The notes under the pieces: generated by a model
Databases searched by the model: none
Seen by the model: the letters and a program-made list of their open reading frames with translations, nothing else
What the model was told of the DNA's origin: nothing
Assembly: GCA_963575745.1 (NCBI GenBank)
Contig: CAUYUJ010018314.1
Coordinates: 136,409-200,408, forward strand
Direction of reading: 5' to 3'
Origin: Prorocentrum cordatum
Lineage: Eukaryota; Sar; Dinophyceae; Prorocentrales; Prorocentraceae
DNA: 64,000 nt
Shown: one piece after another, positions 47,865 through 60,616 of the stretch
Layout: each line of letters starts with the position of its first letter
How positions within the stretch are numbered: the first letter of the stretch is position 1
Made by a program: the position numbers and the translations under genes

Positions 47865-49533
47865 TAAGATAATTTATTTTAATTAATTTAATTATTTTTG
47901 AATTATTTTAATTATTTTTTGAATTTTCTGAACATTAATTTCACCAACCGAACTTCGGTACAACGATTTATTTTCAAAACGTCGTTTCGCATGGGACATC
48001 CCAACAACCACCGGTACAACCGGTACGAAAGTTTGTACCGAAGTACCGGGTTTAAAATATTATAAATTAATTATGGTAATTAATTAAATTAATTAAAAAT
48101 AATTAAATTAATGTTTCAATATGTTTTATTGGTTTCAAATATTATTGCAAGTTAACGCCTCACCGCCTGCGCTAAGTACCCCCTTGACCCCTCCCACGTG
48201 CGCTAAGTACCCCCCTACCCCCTCGCGTGCGTTCAGAGCCCCCCCTTTTGGAGAAATGTGATCTTCATCGTCACCCCCCCGTTTCGCGCTATGTATCCCC
48301 GCCGTCCCCGTGCCCTTGAGCGCACTGAAGACCAATTCGGCGTGCGGTCCTGAGAAATTTTGGGCCTTGGGATCCTCGAGGCCTTCGTGAGAGCCATCAT
48401 GCCGTTGGCCATTGGGTTCATTGGACCCTCGGTCCGCCTGTGGGCCTTGAGGGCTCTTGGGCCCCGCGCGGAGCTGGGAGATGAGAAACGGCAAGGTTGC
48501 GGGCAAGGATCAGGCGTAGGAAGATGAGGATGATGAGGGCGACGACGAAGAGGACAACGTTGTGGATGAGGAGGCGGGGGTGACGAGGGGGGAACCACGA
48601 AAAACAATGAGGATGAGGGCGATCACCAGCAGCACCCGCAGGAGCAAGGTGTAGACGGGAACGATCAGGTTGACTAGGCTAGGCAATGGACGGCGAGCAG
48701 GGAAAGAGGAAATAGGTTCTTCTGGCACCCAAGGTGGGCGCGGCATCCTCGTCGCTGGCGGGCGCCCCATGTGTGCCAGAATCGCTGGAGCAGCAGGCAT
48801 CGCAGGAGCCGACGCCCTCATCTCTCTTTATCGTTCTTCCGTCCTTCCTACCGCAGTAACGCGCGCCATCTTCCTCTGCGATATGCGATATTCTACTATC
48901 TACTATCCTTCTCCTCCTGATATTGTTCAACCTGGTCCCCCCCCCTCAGACTTCTTCTCCTGTCCTCACCCTCATATTCTCATCCCCATCCCACCCTCAT
49001 ATCTGTCGCATCTGTCTGAGCTGCTTGACTGGGTGATTGCATCCCTGTATAACTAATATCCCGTCTCGTTCACCTGGCCCCCACTTCTCCTCTTCCTCAC
49101 CCTTCTCTTCCTCCTGCTCCTGCGCCCCCTTAGGTCCGTTCGCCCATGCCGCCCATACCTCCTACTAGCTCTTTCACTAGGCCTCATCTCTCTTCAAACA
49201 CCCTCGCTTTCGTCGTCGTCGTCCTCCTCCTCCTCCTCGTCCTCATCGCCCTCGTCCTCATTCTCTTCCTACGCACCTTCCTTCTCCTCATCCTCCTGCT
49301 GGCCCCTCCTCCCTCTCCTCCTCAGCCTCGTCCTCGTCCTCATGCTCCTCCTCCTCCCCCCCCTTCCCTCCTCCTCCTCCTCCTCCTCCTCCTTTCTCCT
49401 CTTCTGTTTGGGTGGGGCCCGTTTTAGGGATGGGTGCCAACACATTGGGCCTAACCCCAGCAGAACTCTTGGGTCGAATCTAGGCGAGTGCCCACCCTTC
49501 CAGTTCTGCCACTATGAGATTTGAGTGACCCCC
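47865..49533. other. spacer between gene A and methyltransferase, right copy
   Basis: Same content as 30709-32378: AT-rich tract with CCGGTAC hairpin (about 48011-48049), GCGCTAAGTACCCCC units (about 48160-48245), GATGAGGATGA and pyrimidine tracts. One T is missing from a homopolymer in the AT-rich part. Confidence 0.6.
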
Positions 49534-51684
49534 ATGGTGATGCATGTTCCTTTGCCCCTTGCTGAGGAGTCCGAGTCGATTGAGTTTATCTCGCCGAAGC
49601 GACGTCGCGTGGACAACGCGCTGCCGAGTACATCATCGACAGTCGGTGAGGCCATGGTATTGATGCTTGAGAAGTTGCCTGCTGGTACACGCGCCCAGCT
49701 GCAGAACGCGTGGACGAACTTGGCCAGCCAGGTCGCGCCCGCCGGCATGAAGGTCAGCACAGCGTGCAGCGGGAGCGACTTGGTCGCTCGGGTAGCACAA
49801 CAGAGAATGCAAACATGCAGAGTTTAGGTCCCAGGGTGCCAGGGCGCTAGACACATTCAATAGATTGGTGCTTCCCCTCCCCCTTGGGCCCATTTCTCCT
49901 TTCTCATTTCGACTTTACCTTTCAGTTTCATGCCCATGTCCCATGTCTCAGGTTTCAGGCCTCATGACACTCGTGCCGTTTGTGGTAGTTCGTTGTCGTT
50001 TGGCCAGTCGCTTCGATTGCTACTGAAGTGATGAGCGTACGAGTGATGACTTCGGGCTCAGTGTGGGTATGTCTTGGCTTGTTCATGTGATTCATATTCA
50101 ATTGCGATGCAGGGGTCTTGGCTGGTCACTTGGACATCCCCTATCGCACATCCTTAGGTCTGTTACGTTGCAATCAGCTCTGGGGTTGAATCGCCCTCTA
50201 CCCTGCCCCCTTCCGTGTCATTGTGTTCATCCTGCCAGGTGCTTCGTGTCATGGGGGAGGCGCAGGGCGTGTTCGAGAATGCTGGCGCGTCGTTGACGTT
50301 CAACCATGTCATGAGCGCAGAGGTCGATGATGACAAGAAGGCGTTCCTGAAGGCCCAGTTTGCCAGCGCGTTCGAACGGGGGTGCATTCTCATTCACGAC
50401 GTTGAAGAGTTCGACAGCTTGCGCGTGATTAACCACGCCGATGGCGAGATGGACAAGAAGAGCGAGAAGGTGCTGATCCCTGATTCCGACATCTTCATTT
50501 GTGGTTTCAGCTGCACCTCTGTCAGCAAGGTAAATATCAATAGCTCCAAGGCGCGATCCTGCATCCAAAATCGTACAGACGATGCCACCGCGAAGACCTT
50601 CTGGGATTGTATGAAGTACGTCAAAAACTACATGCCACGAGTCGTTCTCATGGAGAACGTGAAGGAGCTAACATCGGAGCCAGCTGGTGGTGGCATGAGC
50701 GACGCCGACGCCATTTGCAAGGAGTTCCAGGAAATAGGATACCATTCTCAATACTTCGAAATCGAAGCCGTTGAGTTCGGTTCGGCGGCTCGGAGGCTTC
50801 GGCTTTACTTCATGTGCGTGAGGCTTGACCCCACAATGCAAATGACCCACAGCGCCGTGGCCGAGGTCTGGGCAGAAAAGGCCATCGCGGCGATGAAGCT
50901 CCCTAAGGGTGTGTTTGGCCTTGCGGACTTCGTCGACTTCAGCAAGCGACCTGACTCCGATGGCTTCCCCGAGTGGACCGCCGAAGAGGAGAATCGAACG
51001 TTCAACTGGTGGAAAGACCACGAGGAGATCTTCGGCCAATGTGATTATCCCTGGCCGCCAGACATGCAGAGTAACATACACATCGTCCCGAGCCATTTTA
51101 GTTCCAGGCAGCGTGAAATGCTGATTCTCTTTGATAAGATGTGGCCCTACGAATCAGGTGTGCAATTCGTCGACTTGAATCCGTCATTGCCCCGCGTTCT
51201 CTCGTGGCCAACCTCAATGAACAATCCGTGGTGGAACAATGTTGTGCCGACTTTAACTGGAAAGTGCAACATTGGCGCACGTTACACACCGCGTGATGCT
51301 TCGCCGGGGCGCTACTTGATACGCGCGTTGTCTGGGGAGGAGCTGATGTGCATTCAGGGTTGGTCCACGTCGTTCTGGGTCGGGCCCGAGTCAGACCGCC
51401 TGAAGGCCGACTTCAAGCTCCTCAGCAATCTGGCAGGGAATGCCTTCAATGCGTTCGCCTGTGCGCCAGTCGTCTTCGTCGCCCTCGCCGTTGCTGGCCT
51501 CAAGCCCGAGATGATCAACCTGGTCATCGAGAAGAAGAAGACGACCTTCTGTACGCCCGAGGTCTCTGATGATGACGCCGAAGACACCGACGAGGCCGCG
51601 GAGCGCCAGCAGCGCGAGATCGAGACAGAGCGGATGACCATGAAGGAGGCGCTCAACGCGCCCGTCGTTATCGATATCAACTGA
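49534..51684 (+). CDS. cytosine-5 DNA methyltransferase (right copy)
   Basis: Exons 49534-49791 and 50239-51684, intron GT-AG. Same 567-aa protein as the left copy except Ile406 to Val (base 51196 region) and Val433 to Ala (base 51278 region), plus synonymous changes. All catalytic motifs, including GFSCTSVS, are unchanged. Both amino-acid changes lie in the target-recognition region ahead of motif IX. Likely an allele or assembly duplicate of the left copy rather than a paralogue. Confidence 0.9.
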
Positions 51685-51985
51685 TTCTTCAATCCAAAGC
51701 TCATGATGATGTCCATGATATGAGCCGTGGAGGGCACAAGCAAGCACAGACAGGTCAGAGCGCGCAAGTGAAGGTGTAGCGACAGTGAAATCTTCATCCG
51801 CATTGTCTTGTCCATCGGCCAGGTGTCTCTCTTCATCCACATCTTCATCCGCTTCATCTTCATGTATTCATGGGCCCTTCGACCTTGACCATTGACGCTA
51901 ATCGATCGTTCGGCGTTCGCAGCAGCGTTTATATCAATCATCATTGAGGTAAAACCGCTGTTGTCATCGCCACTTCATCGTGGCC

Positions 51986-52010
51986 CTCCGCAACAACCAT
52001 TTTGGCTGAG
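51986..52010 (+). other. probable spliced-leader relic, right copy
   Basis: Identical to 34831-34855; 82 bp upstream of the ATG of gene B. Confidence 0.5.
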
Positions 52011-52091
52011 GCGGGTGGCCTCCAAGGTCCAAGGGGCGTGGCGTGGGCCACCCTCCCTCGCGGTCGCAGTGACCGCGTCGGCCTTTCAGCA

Positions 52092-54891
52092 ATGTCTGTC
52101 AGCAAATTCAACATGGGGGATCTTCCCATTACCGTGAAGAAGAAGGCGGCGAAGACGATTAAGGACGATGCAATCACGGTCGTCAGTGGCGAGATGAAGC
52201 ATGATGATCTTCAGTGCGCCCCTTGCACAGAGGTTCCCCATGGCATGGTGAAGATTGGACAGAAACTTGTTTGGATTTGGAATCCAGACGGGCGCACATG
52301 CTTCTGCTGTGGCGTTAAAGATTCGGATCCAGACCCAGTGCTCAAATCGGTTCTTCCAGGGCGTGCTTGGGCGTATCCACCGAAAGTGAAAGGAGGGAAG
52401 CATGAGTCGAACTTCTGTTGGTATTGCCTCAAAGTCTTTTACGGTAGATACAGGGTGCAGTACGGCCTCACTATGTCACAGCTCCCCGGCTGGCTCACCA
52501 GAGATTCAGAGCGCATGGCGACCTTCAAGAAGGAACTCGAGGCGCTGATAAAGCACATGGCCGAGCAGGGGGAGCTTCACAACGTCCCCCGCGGTTTCTT
52601 CGCCAACCTGGACGATTCTGGGAAGAAGCTCACGCACCACAAGCGGAAAGGCCTTGACTGGGTCGGAATGGGGAGGAGGCGGACGATGAGAGTAGGAGTT
52701 CCTTTGGAGGCGGAGGGATGGGAAGGAAGGATATGCATTTAGCATTTAGAATCTCCCGCAAAGGTCTGACGATGGAAGATCCCGAGGACAACTGGATGCA
52801 CTACTCAGACTACGTTGCGAAACGTGGGGACCCTTCGCGGCATGGACATAAGAGGTGTATTATCGAGGGTAAGGACGTGGTGATCATTCCAGGTGAGAGG
52901 ATCGGCAAAATCCGCCGCAGCGTTCACATCGAAGTTGACATGGAGACGGAGCTGGCCAACACTGACGACGGCATCACCAGGGATGACACCGTCGAGTCAA
53001 TGCAGGAGGGCATCTTCAACAGTCTCGACTTTGGCAGTGCCACGGGTGTCAGCTTGTCGAGCCTCATCGGCCCGCTTCCAGGCGCATCGTCTGCGGGGTC
53101 AAGCGGTTCTGGACAGCAGCAGCCCGCCACCCCTCAGGTGACCGCCGCAGGATTCGGCTTCTCCTTCTCGGCCGCCTCCAGAGCAGCTTCTGCCGCCACC
53201 ATCGGAGAGGGCGCCGCAGGAGATACGGGCCAGGCGGACCGCCAGCCTGCGCCTTCAGGTGGACGCCGAGGCGGCAGGACTAAGAACGTTGGCGCAGGCT
53301 CCTGACCTTGGGCCGAACTGGCTTTCCATCCTCCTCCTCTTTCTCGTCCTCTTCTCCTTCTCCTGGTCCTCCTCCTTCTCTTGCCATCCACCCAGCCATC
53401 CTCCTCCTTCTCCCCGTTCTCTTATTCCCCCTCCTCTGTTGTCCTCCTTCCATTCCATTCAGATCCCTTTCCTCTCATCATCATCCTCTTCCTTCACCGT
53501 TCGCTTTCCCTCATTCTGCTCCTCCTCCTCCTCCTCATCCTCCTGAGCATTGCCTCCTGCACCCTGCCCCTGCAGCTGCCCCTCCTCTTCCTCCTCCTCA
53601 TCCTTCTCCTCCTCCTCCCCATCCTCATGATGCTCACCCTAAGCCTCCTCATCATCAGCCTCTTCCCTTCCCATTCCGCCCATTCCCCACTCTCCATTCC
53701 GACTCTCCCCTTCGCGCTTCCCCCCCAAATGTAGGGACAAGGCATCGGCATGAGCTCGGTCATATCATGTCTCGGCCTGGATCAAACAGAGGAAGAGAGT
53801 AGGGGGAGGGCGAGAACGAGAAAGAGGAATATGAGCCCGAGGAGGAGGAGGAAACGGAAGGGAATGAGAAGGATGATGAGGAGGAGCAGGAAGACAAATT
53901 GAGGGGATGATTACTCGAAACAGAAGGAAGGGCAGGAAGAGGAGGAAGAGGAGGAGGATGAGGATCATGCGGCATCATGCGGATGAAGAGGATGAAGGGG
54001 GTAGGGTATAGGCGTAGGATAGGAGAGGTTTGATATGCCCCCTCCCCTTTCCTTCCCTTATCCTGTTCCTCCTCATTTCCTCTGCCTTTCCCACTGCACG
54101 CACTGCTCCTTCCCATCCCACTCCCATCTTCCTACACCTCCCTCTCCCCCCTCCTCTTCCTCCTCCTCCTCCTCCTCCTCCCCCTCCTTCTCCTCTTCCT
54201 CCTCCTTCTCCTCCCCCCCTCCTCCTCCTCGTCCTCTCCGTCTCTTTCGCCCCGCATCCCCCTGGTCCCCTCTGATCTTTCTCCTCCAGCTCCCACCTCA
54301 TCCTCCTCCTCGCCCACCTCCTCCTCCTCCTCCTCCTCCTCCCCCTCCTTCTCCTCTTCCTCCTCCTTCTCCTCCTCCTCCTCCTCCTCCTCCTCCGCCC
54401 CCTCTCCTCCTCCCCCCCTCCTCCGCCTTCTTCTTCTTGTCCTCCTCCGCCTCCATCTTCTCCTCCTCCTGTTTCTCCTCCACATCATCCTCTTCCTCCT
54501 CCATTCCCCCTCCTCCTCCTCCCTCCTCCTCCTCCTCCTCCTCCTCCTCCTCCTCCTCCTACATATCCTCTTCCTCCTCATCATCTCCCACTCCTTCCCC
54601 TCCTTCTCCCCCTCCCTGTTCTCCCCGCCCAGGCCCTGGGCAGCAAGACGGCACTCCTGCCAAGAACGCTGGGGCCAGCAGCGCGGGCGCCGCCCGGGCC
54701 GAGCCAGCTGCCACGCCGCCATCGGGCGGCAAGGCCCGAGGGCCTGGACGGCCGCCGGCAGACTTGGTCGCGAAGACGGACAAGCTGCTGAAAGCGTTTC
54801 TGGACCCAGGGCCCCAAACCGAAGAGGAGGAGGATGAGGGGGAGGGGGGGGGAGGAAAGGGAAAAGGGAGGAGGAGGAGGAGGGCGAGCAG

Positions 54892-54922
<31 letters not shown>

Positions 54923-57900
54923 AGGAGGGGGAGGAGGAGGATGGGGAGAAGGAGGAGGAGGAAAAGGAGGAGGAGAAGGAGGAGTGGGGTGAGGGCAGGA
55001 GTAGGAGGAGGAGGAGCAGGAGAAGGAGGAGGAGGTGGAGGAGAAGGGGAGGGGGAGGAGGAGGGGGAGGAGGAGCAGGAGGAGGAGGAGGAGGAGGAGG
55101 AGGAGGAGGAGGGGCAAGAGGATTGGGGGGCAACGTCTAGCAGGAGGCGGGAGGTTGGAAGGAAGTGGAGGAGATGGAGATTGGAGATGGATGGAAAGAA
55201 TGGTGATGATGTTGAGGAGGATAAGGGGGAGAAGCATGAGGAGGGTGAGAAGGAAGGAGGAGGAGTCTGAGAAGGATGAGCGGATGAGAAGGAAGAAGAG
55301 GAGGAGGATGCAAGAGGAGGATGAAACGCTGGATGAGCAGGAGGCCGGAGGTAACAGACGTGTTTGAGCAGAGTGCTTCAGCCAGAGAGCCAGAGTAGAG
55401 GGCGACGGCGACGACGAGGAAGATGATGAGGAGGCAGTAAGAGGGTGAAGACAATAATCATGATATCATGAGATGATGTTGGGGAGCAGTAGGAAAATGG
55501 CACAGGAGGAGAAGGAGGAGGACGTGGGGATGTAGGAAGATGAATAGCTGAGACGGTAGAGTTGCAGGAATAGAGACGGAAGAGGAGGAGGGCCGCTGGA
55601 TGGAGGAGGATGAGGAGGGTGAGGGAGTCAATCGCTCCACATCCCTGACATTTGGCAACCTGGATTCCTGGATTGGCCGATGATGGATATGAGTAGGTCT
55701 TTAGTCTTTGGTATATATCCATCCTGGCCGATCCCTGGGTCCCGCCCTCTTGAACCCAGCAGGACGCTAGCCCGAGTGACGACGCTTTCTATGGCAGTGG
55801 GCGCAAGAAGCAGGTCCCATCCATGAAGTTGCTTCGGGACCAGCTCAAGGCCCACTGCGACAAGCTCCAGAAGGATCCTGAGGCTGGTGATTTCGAAGCT
55901 GCGAACGCGAGGTGCCCTTCTCTCCTCCTCTTCCCCTATCTGGCCAATACCTACCCCAACCCCATCCCACCCATGGCCCATGGCCCATGGCCCACAACCT
56001 TTCACCGCATTTCCTCATCCATCCTTTTTTTTGTGTTCACTCTTCTGTAGGTACAGGAAGCTATGCGCGGTCTTCGAGGTGTATCACGTGTGGATCTTCA
56101 AGGGGTCGGAGCATGCTGATTTCGTCTCGACGTACGACTGCCAGTTGCACTTCCTGAGTATGGAGCCCGCCCTGCAGATCCCGTTCCCGCCGTGCTGGGT
56201 CTTGGCGAGGAAGACCAGGGAGGTCGCCAAGCTCGACGGTCACGAGTTCTGGCAGGCAATGCAGACCAGCGTGTGGGAGGGCCTCGGTATGTCTACGACG
56301 ATGATCACGAAGCATCAGGCCGATCTTGTAGAGGAGAAGTTGGCGTCGATTGGAGCGGCGCCCTCGGTTGATGAGGTTTCGGCGAAAATGAAGTTGCTGC
56401 TCGAGGGTGGGTTATACTTGACCGATGAGGTTGGCATCGATGAGACTATCAGCAAGCCCCTGAAAGTCACATTCGACATCTTGAACTTCGAGGCGTGCCC
56501 GACTGATACCACTTTGGACAGAATCGATGACGTGTTCAACTGGAAAACGACGAACCCTGAATGCATGGTGTATCGCGTTTTGATGACATTCCCGCGCTGC
56601 CGGGCGGTGCTCTCGAACTGCAAAGCCGGTTGCCTCAAGATGCAGAACTCCGTGAAGTACGCTCAAGAGCTCGGCGTGATAATCGGGGACGGCCTCAATG
56701 CCATCACGAACAGCCAGGCGCAGGACATGAACGTAGACAAGTCCATCGCCGAGATTGTTGGAGCACTCGAACGCCTTGAGAAATTCGTCAATCAAAAGGG
56801 GGAAGGAATTGAACAAGCGATCAACGCAGGAATGGATATTGCGAACGAATTCCTACAGAAGGCGCTTGGTGCCTTGTCCGACCTCTGCGTCCAATGCGTT
56901 AAGGAGATGTTGCCACTTGAGGCTCCCGACTCTGGTGTCAACTTGCCCGTGCTGCAGGCTTTCATGAAGCAGCTTGCTGTGCTAAAAGCTTCGGGGCTCA
57001 CGTTCTGGTTCCAGGTATTCGTCACAAATGCTTTGCCTTGCCAGCAGATCCATGATTTCATTAAGGCCATCGTTACCATCGTCGAGGGGACGGGTGCCAT
57101 TGATGATTTGCCGATGCCTAGTATGCAAAGTCGGTTGAACGCTGCTCGCGCCCTCGAGACTACGACGTACGACGCCAGTTCGGCAGCCGGCGCAGAGCTT
57201 TTGACCATCCGTGCGACGATGATTGACCATGCGGCGATCACAGGTCCAGTGAATGATATTCGGAAGAAGATCAGCGCGACCGCTCAATCCTCGTTCGATC
57301 CATTGGCAACGTATTTCAAAGGCTTGCCCAACTTCAAGTTTGTGCAGATTAACCCTGGCGCCATGTCCGACTACCTCAAGGAGTTCAAGCCCTTCCTGGA
57401 CATCAACGTGGCAGACATGGTGAAGAAAGCTTCCGACGTAGCTCACTGCCTGGGCCTGCACAAAGTCGTCTCACAGGTGCACGTCGTCCACAAGGGCTTG
57501 CAGCTGCTGAAGGACATCGCTGGCGTGGAACGGATCAGGGCCACGGCTGCCAGTTCTGACGACTTGACTCCGCAGGAGGGCAAGCCTTTGCTGAAGGCCA
57601 TCCAGGAGCTTCGCCTAAGCGCTCGCGACTTCAACGATCAAGTGGTTCTCAAGGCGTGCGACGGCGATGCAGCGGCTTTGACATCGGGGACTTTCAACGG
57701 TCCCAACTTGTTCAAGAAGTGCGATTGGGAGATGCGCGATCTCCGTGGCCTCGATAACTTGATGGACGATGGCATGGACTTCGTGAACGCGTGCCAGCAG
57801 CAAAGCCAAACGGTGCTCGATAACATCAAGACGACGTGGTCGAACCACATCACGGCCTTGCAGGCCAAAGTGATGGAGTGGTGCCCGTCCCAGTGGGAGT

Positions 57901-59114
57901 TGCACGGGGAGAGTTTGCTCGACACGCCTGACGTGGTGGCCAGTCTCACGCGGAACCCGCACTACTTGAATTTGGCTCAGGGCTGCGAGTTGCTGGAGAG
58001 CATGAAGAAGGCCGCCTCCTCGGTCACCAAGGACTCGAAATTCAAACCAGCTTCTCCTCCTCCTCCTCTACCTCCTCCTCCTCCTCCTCCTCCTCCTCCT
58101 CCTCTTCCTCCTCTTCCTCCTCCTACTTCTCGGTCTGCCTCTCCTGGTTCTCGTTGTCACCCTCATTCTCGCAACCTAGCTTCCTCCTCCCCAAACCCCA
58201 AATTATTCCCATTTCCCATTTCCCATACTTCCCTTCATCGTTTCTCTGCCCGGGCAACCCCTGCTTCGTTGTCGGCCTGCCCGCTCGGCGAGGGAGGGGG
58301 TCTGGTAGCCCACGATCGAACGATCGAACGACTGATGACGATCATCGAGTTGGCATTGCGATCGATCGGACTAGCTACGATCGAAGGATCGACGATCGAC
58401 GTCGACGCCAACGATCGCGTCTGACGACCGATCGATCAAAAGATTGACGATCGATCGACGATCGACGCGATCGACGACGGTGAACGAACGACGATCTCAT
58501 CGACGATTTCAGATCTGCCGATCTAGGACCGCACCGTTGACGATGTGAGTTCATTGGTCAATCGATCGATCGTCGATCGACGATCGACGATCGACCCGAT
58601 CGATCGCGATCGTGCGATCGTGCGATCAGAAATCTTCGATCGGAGATTCTACGGAGGTCGATCGACCGATCGCGACCGACCCCTCAACGATCGATCGTTC
58701 GATCGCCGATCGTCGGTCGTCGATTGTCAATCGTCGATCTTCGACCGATCGATCGGCGATCGTCTGCGATTGGCAACCAATGCGCCAATGTGATTTTCGA
58801 TCGAACGATCGAGCGATCGCAGCGATCGATCCGCGGCACGTCTTGACAGAGCCAATTAGGACGGGAACGGTCTGTTCTTGCCAACGGGGTTGCTTCGCGA
58901 GGCGGCGCAGGTGGCGGCCCGTGGGAAGATCACCGTCGCGACGACCTTCGTGGTGCACGTTCTCACAGTCGACATCGCGAAGTTGAAGACTGACGACGAG
59001 AAGAAGGCCGAGACGGCCAAGCTTCGCGCGAAGCTGGCCTCGAAAGGGATCGCAGAGGCTGACCTCTGCGGCTCCATCCAGGCGGCCCTCGTGAAGTACG
59101 AGGGGGCGGCGTAG
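52092..59114 (+). CDS. gene B, right copy (complete, with last exon)
   Basis: Exons 52092-52650, 52764-53297, 54633-54820, 55763-55911, 56051-58049 and 58860-59114 (TAG), 1,227 aa with all six phases consistent. The last exon, unique to this copy, reads DGNGLFLPTGLL then a helix AAQVAARGKITVATTF and a Lys/Ala/Glu-rich helix (KTDDEKKAETAKLRAKLAS). The preceding 810-bp intron has a GC donor and contains the CT tract and the CGATCGA repeat. Amino-acid differences from the left copy include His to Arg in YVAKHGDP, Asn to Thr at the end of exon 3, Ala to Thr in VEGAGAI and Pro to Leu in QELRPSA. Function unknown, as for the left copy. Confidence 0.6.
53298..55762. repeat. alternating polypyrimidine and polypurine blocks, right copy
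   Basis: As at 36143-38605; the CCT-rich part around 54360-54430 differs in unit number and accounts for most of the length difference between copies. Confidence 0.85.
58310..58850. repeat. CGATCGA-type short repeat
   Basis: About 540 bp dense in CGATCGAT, CGATCGT and TCGATCG, with many self-complementary sites; interrupted at 58500-58556. Lies in the last intron of gene B. Confidence 0.9.
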
Positions 59115-60354
59115 GCACGCCTGAGCGGTAGCCCGAGGCTGCCTGGAGGAGGAGGAGGAGGGAGAGGAGGAGGAGGAGGAGGAGGAGGAGGAGGAGGAGG
59201 AGGAGGAGGAATGGGAGGAGAAGAAGGAGGGAGACGAGCGGCAGGAGGAACATAGAAAGGAGGGCGAGGGACAGGAGGAGGGGAGAGGGAAGGCAAAGGA
59301 AGAGGTGGGAGGGCTCCGGGATGAGAGCGGTGAGACAGAGCTAAGATAAGTGGGATAACGGGAAGAAGAGGAGGGAAAGAGGAGTGGACCGTGGAGGGAA
59401 AGGTGGGCAGAGGAAGAGGAGGAACGCGACGCAAGTCTTCAGCGCGCAGGCGCGGAACGGGGCCGCGCTCGCAGTGCGCACGCGCTGGAAGCAAGAGTTC
59501 TCGTGCTGGCGGCTCCGAGCTTCGATCATCGTCATCGTCAGAGTCATCGTCGTCGTCGTTCCGTCGCTTCGTCCTTATCGCCGTCGGCCTCCTCTTGTTT
59601 TCGGGGGAAGAAGAAGCATCATCACACGCGCCGCCTGAAAGATCTCTTCCCGAGAGGAGGTCCACGATGCATCCCCGAGTCGTGGGTAGGGGGAATCTCG
59701 AGCGAAAGGCGATCCCAACCCCAAGAGCCACGAAGGAGCCCCCCACCTGGCTGACGGATCTGCTGCTCTCTGGTTGCGTCGGTGTCGGATTTCCTGGTTT
59801 CGTGGTCATTCGAGGTCTCAGAATTGAACTGAAAAGCAAACTGCAGGCATCACATCTCGCATCCATCCAGCAAACACCGAGCAGACACACAAGCATGCAG
59901 AACGCAGCACACTGCAGGTGTTTGCATAGCGGTGACGACGGCGACGGCCAGCCTGTTCCTTGTCGTCTTCCTCCCTCTCACCTCCTCTTCCTTCGGCTCC
60001 CCCTTTTCTTCCTCCTCCTCTCCCTCCCCTTTCTCCTCCTCCTCCTCCCCCTCCCCCTCCTCCTCCTCCTCGTCCTCCTCTCCTCCTCTTCTCCTGCTCG
60101 TAGTCGCCCTCCCCTTCCTCCTCCTTTCCCTCCTCCTCCTTCTTTGCCTCGTCTTCGCCCTCCTCCTCCTCTTCCGCCTGCCCCTTCCCTTCCTTTTTCC
60201 GATGCACTTCCATGGTCTCCATGGTCCACGACCGTTGTGCACGGGAAAGAGATCCTTTGGCCGTCGGGGCTGATAAGGACGCAGTTGAAGTTGAAGTATT
60301 GCACCACTCAGCATATACCACCGACAACAGGCCGTAGTGTTATCAAGTGATGTT
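59115..60354. other. no supported gene; AGG run, dispersed repeat and pyrimidine tract
   Basis: (AGG)n at 59143-59212. 59656-59800 shares a repeat with 18889-19045 (GTCCACGATG ... TCTCGAGCGA ... GGTGTCG). 59960-60200 is C/T-rich. A + strand frame around 59410-59520 (VFSAQARNGAALAVRTRW) reads like an exon but has no support from neighbours. Confidence 0.4.
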
Positions 60355-60577
60355 TTGGAGGTGGTGTTATTATAATTAATATTTAAATGCATATAATATA
60401 ATTAATATAATTAGTTGTGTTGCAACGTCTGATATTCATTTTTTATTAAAATCATGTCACATTTGAATATAATATATATATATATATACATACATGCATA
60501 TATGTACATTACAATTACAGACATATATATATATACATATATACACATATATATATATATATGTGTATATGCATGTA

Positions 60578-60616
<39 letters not shown>

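Larger units (their letters stand above)
41501..58557. repeat. right copy of the 17-kb duplicated segment (probable assembly duplicate)
   Basis: Begins at the first base after the N run, corresponding to base 24345, and matches until TTCATTGG at 58557, corresponding to the last base before the N run. Unique sequence follows from 58558. Confidence 0.97.

Noticed and set aside
24345-58557. Genuine tandem gene duplication, common in dinoflagellates
   Set aside because: Considered first, but both copies end exactly at the N run and the outer exons are present once each; assembly duplication explains this better. Not fully excluded.
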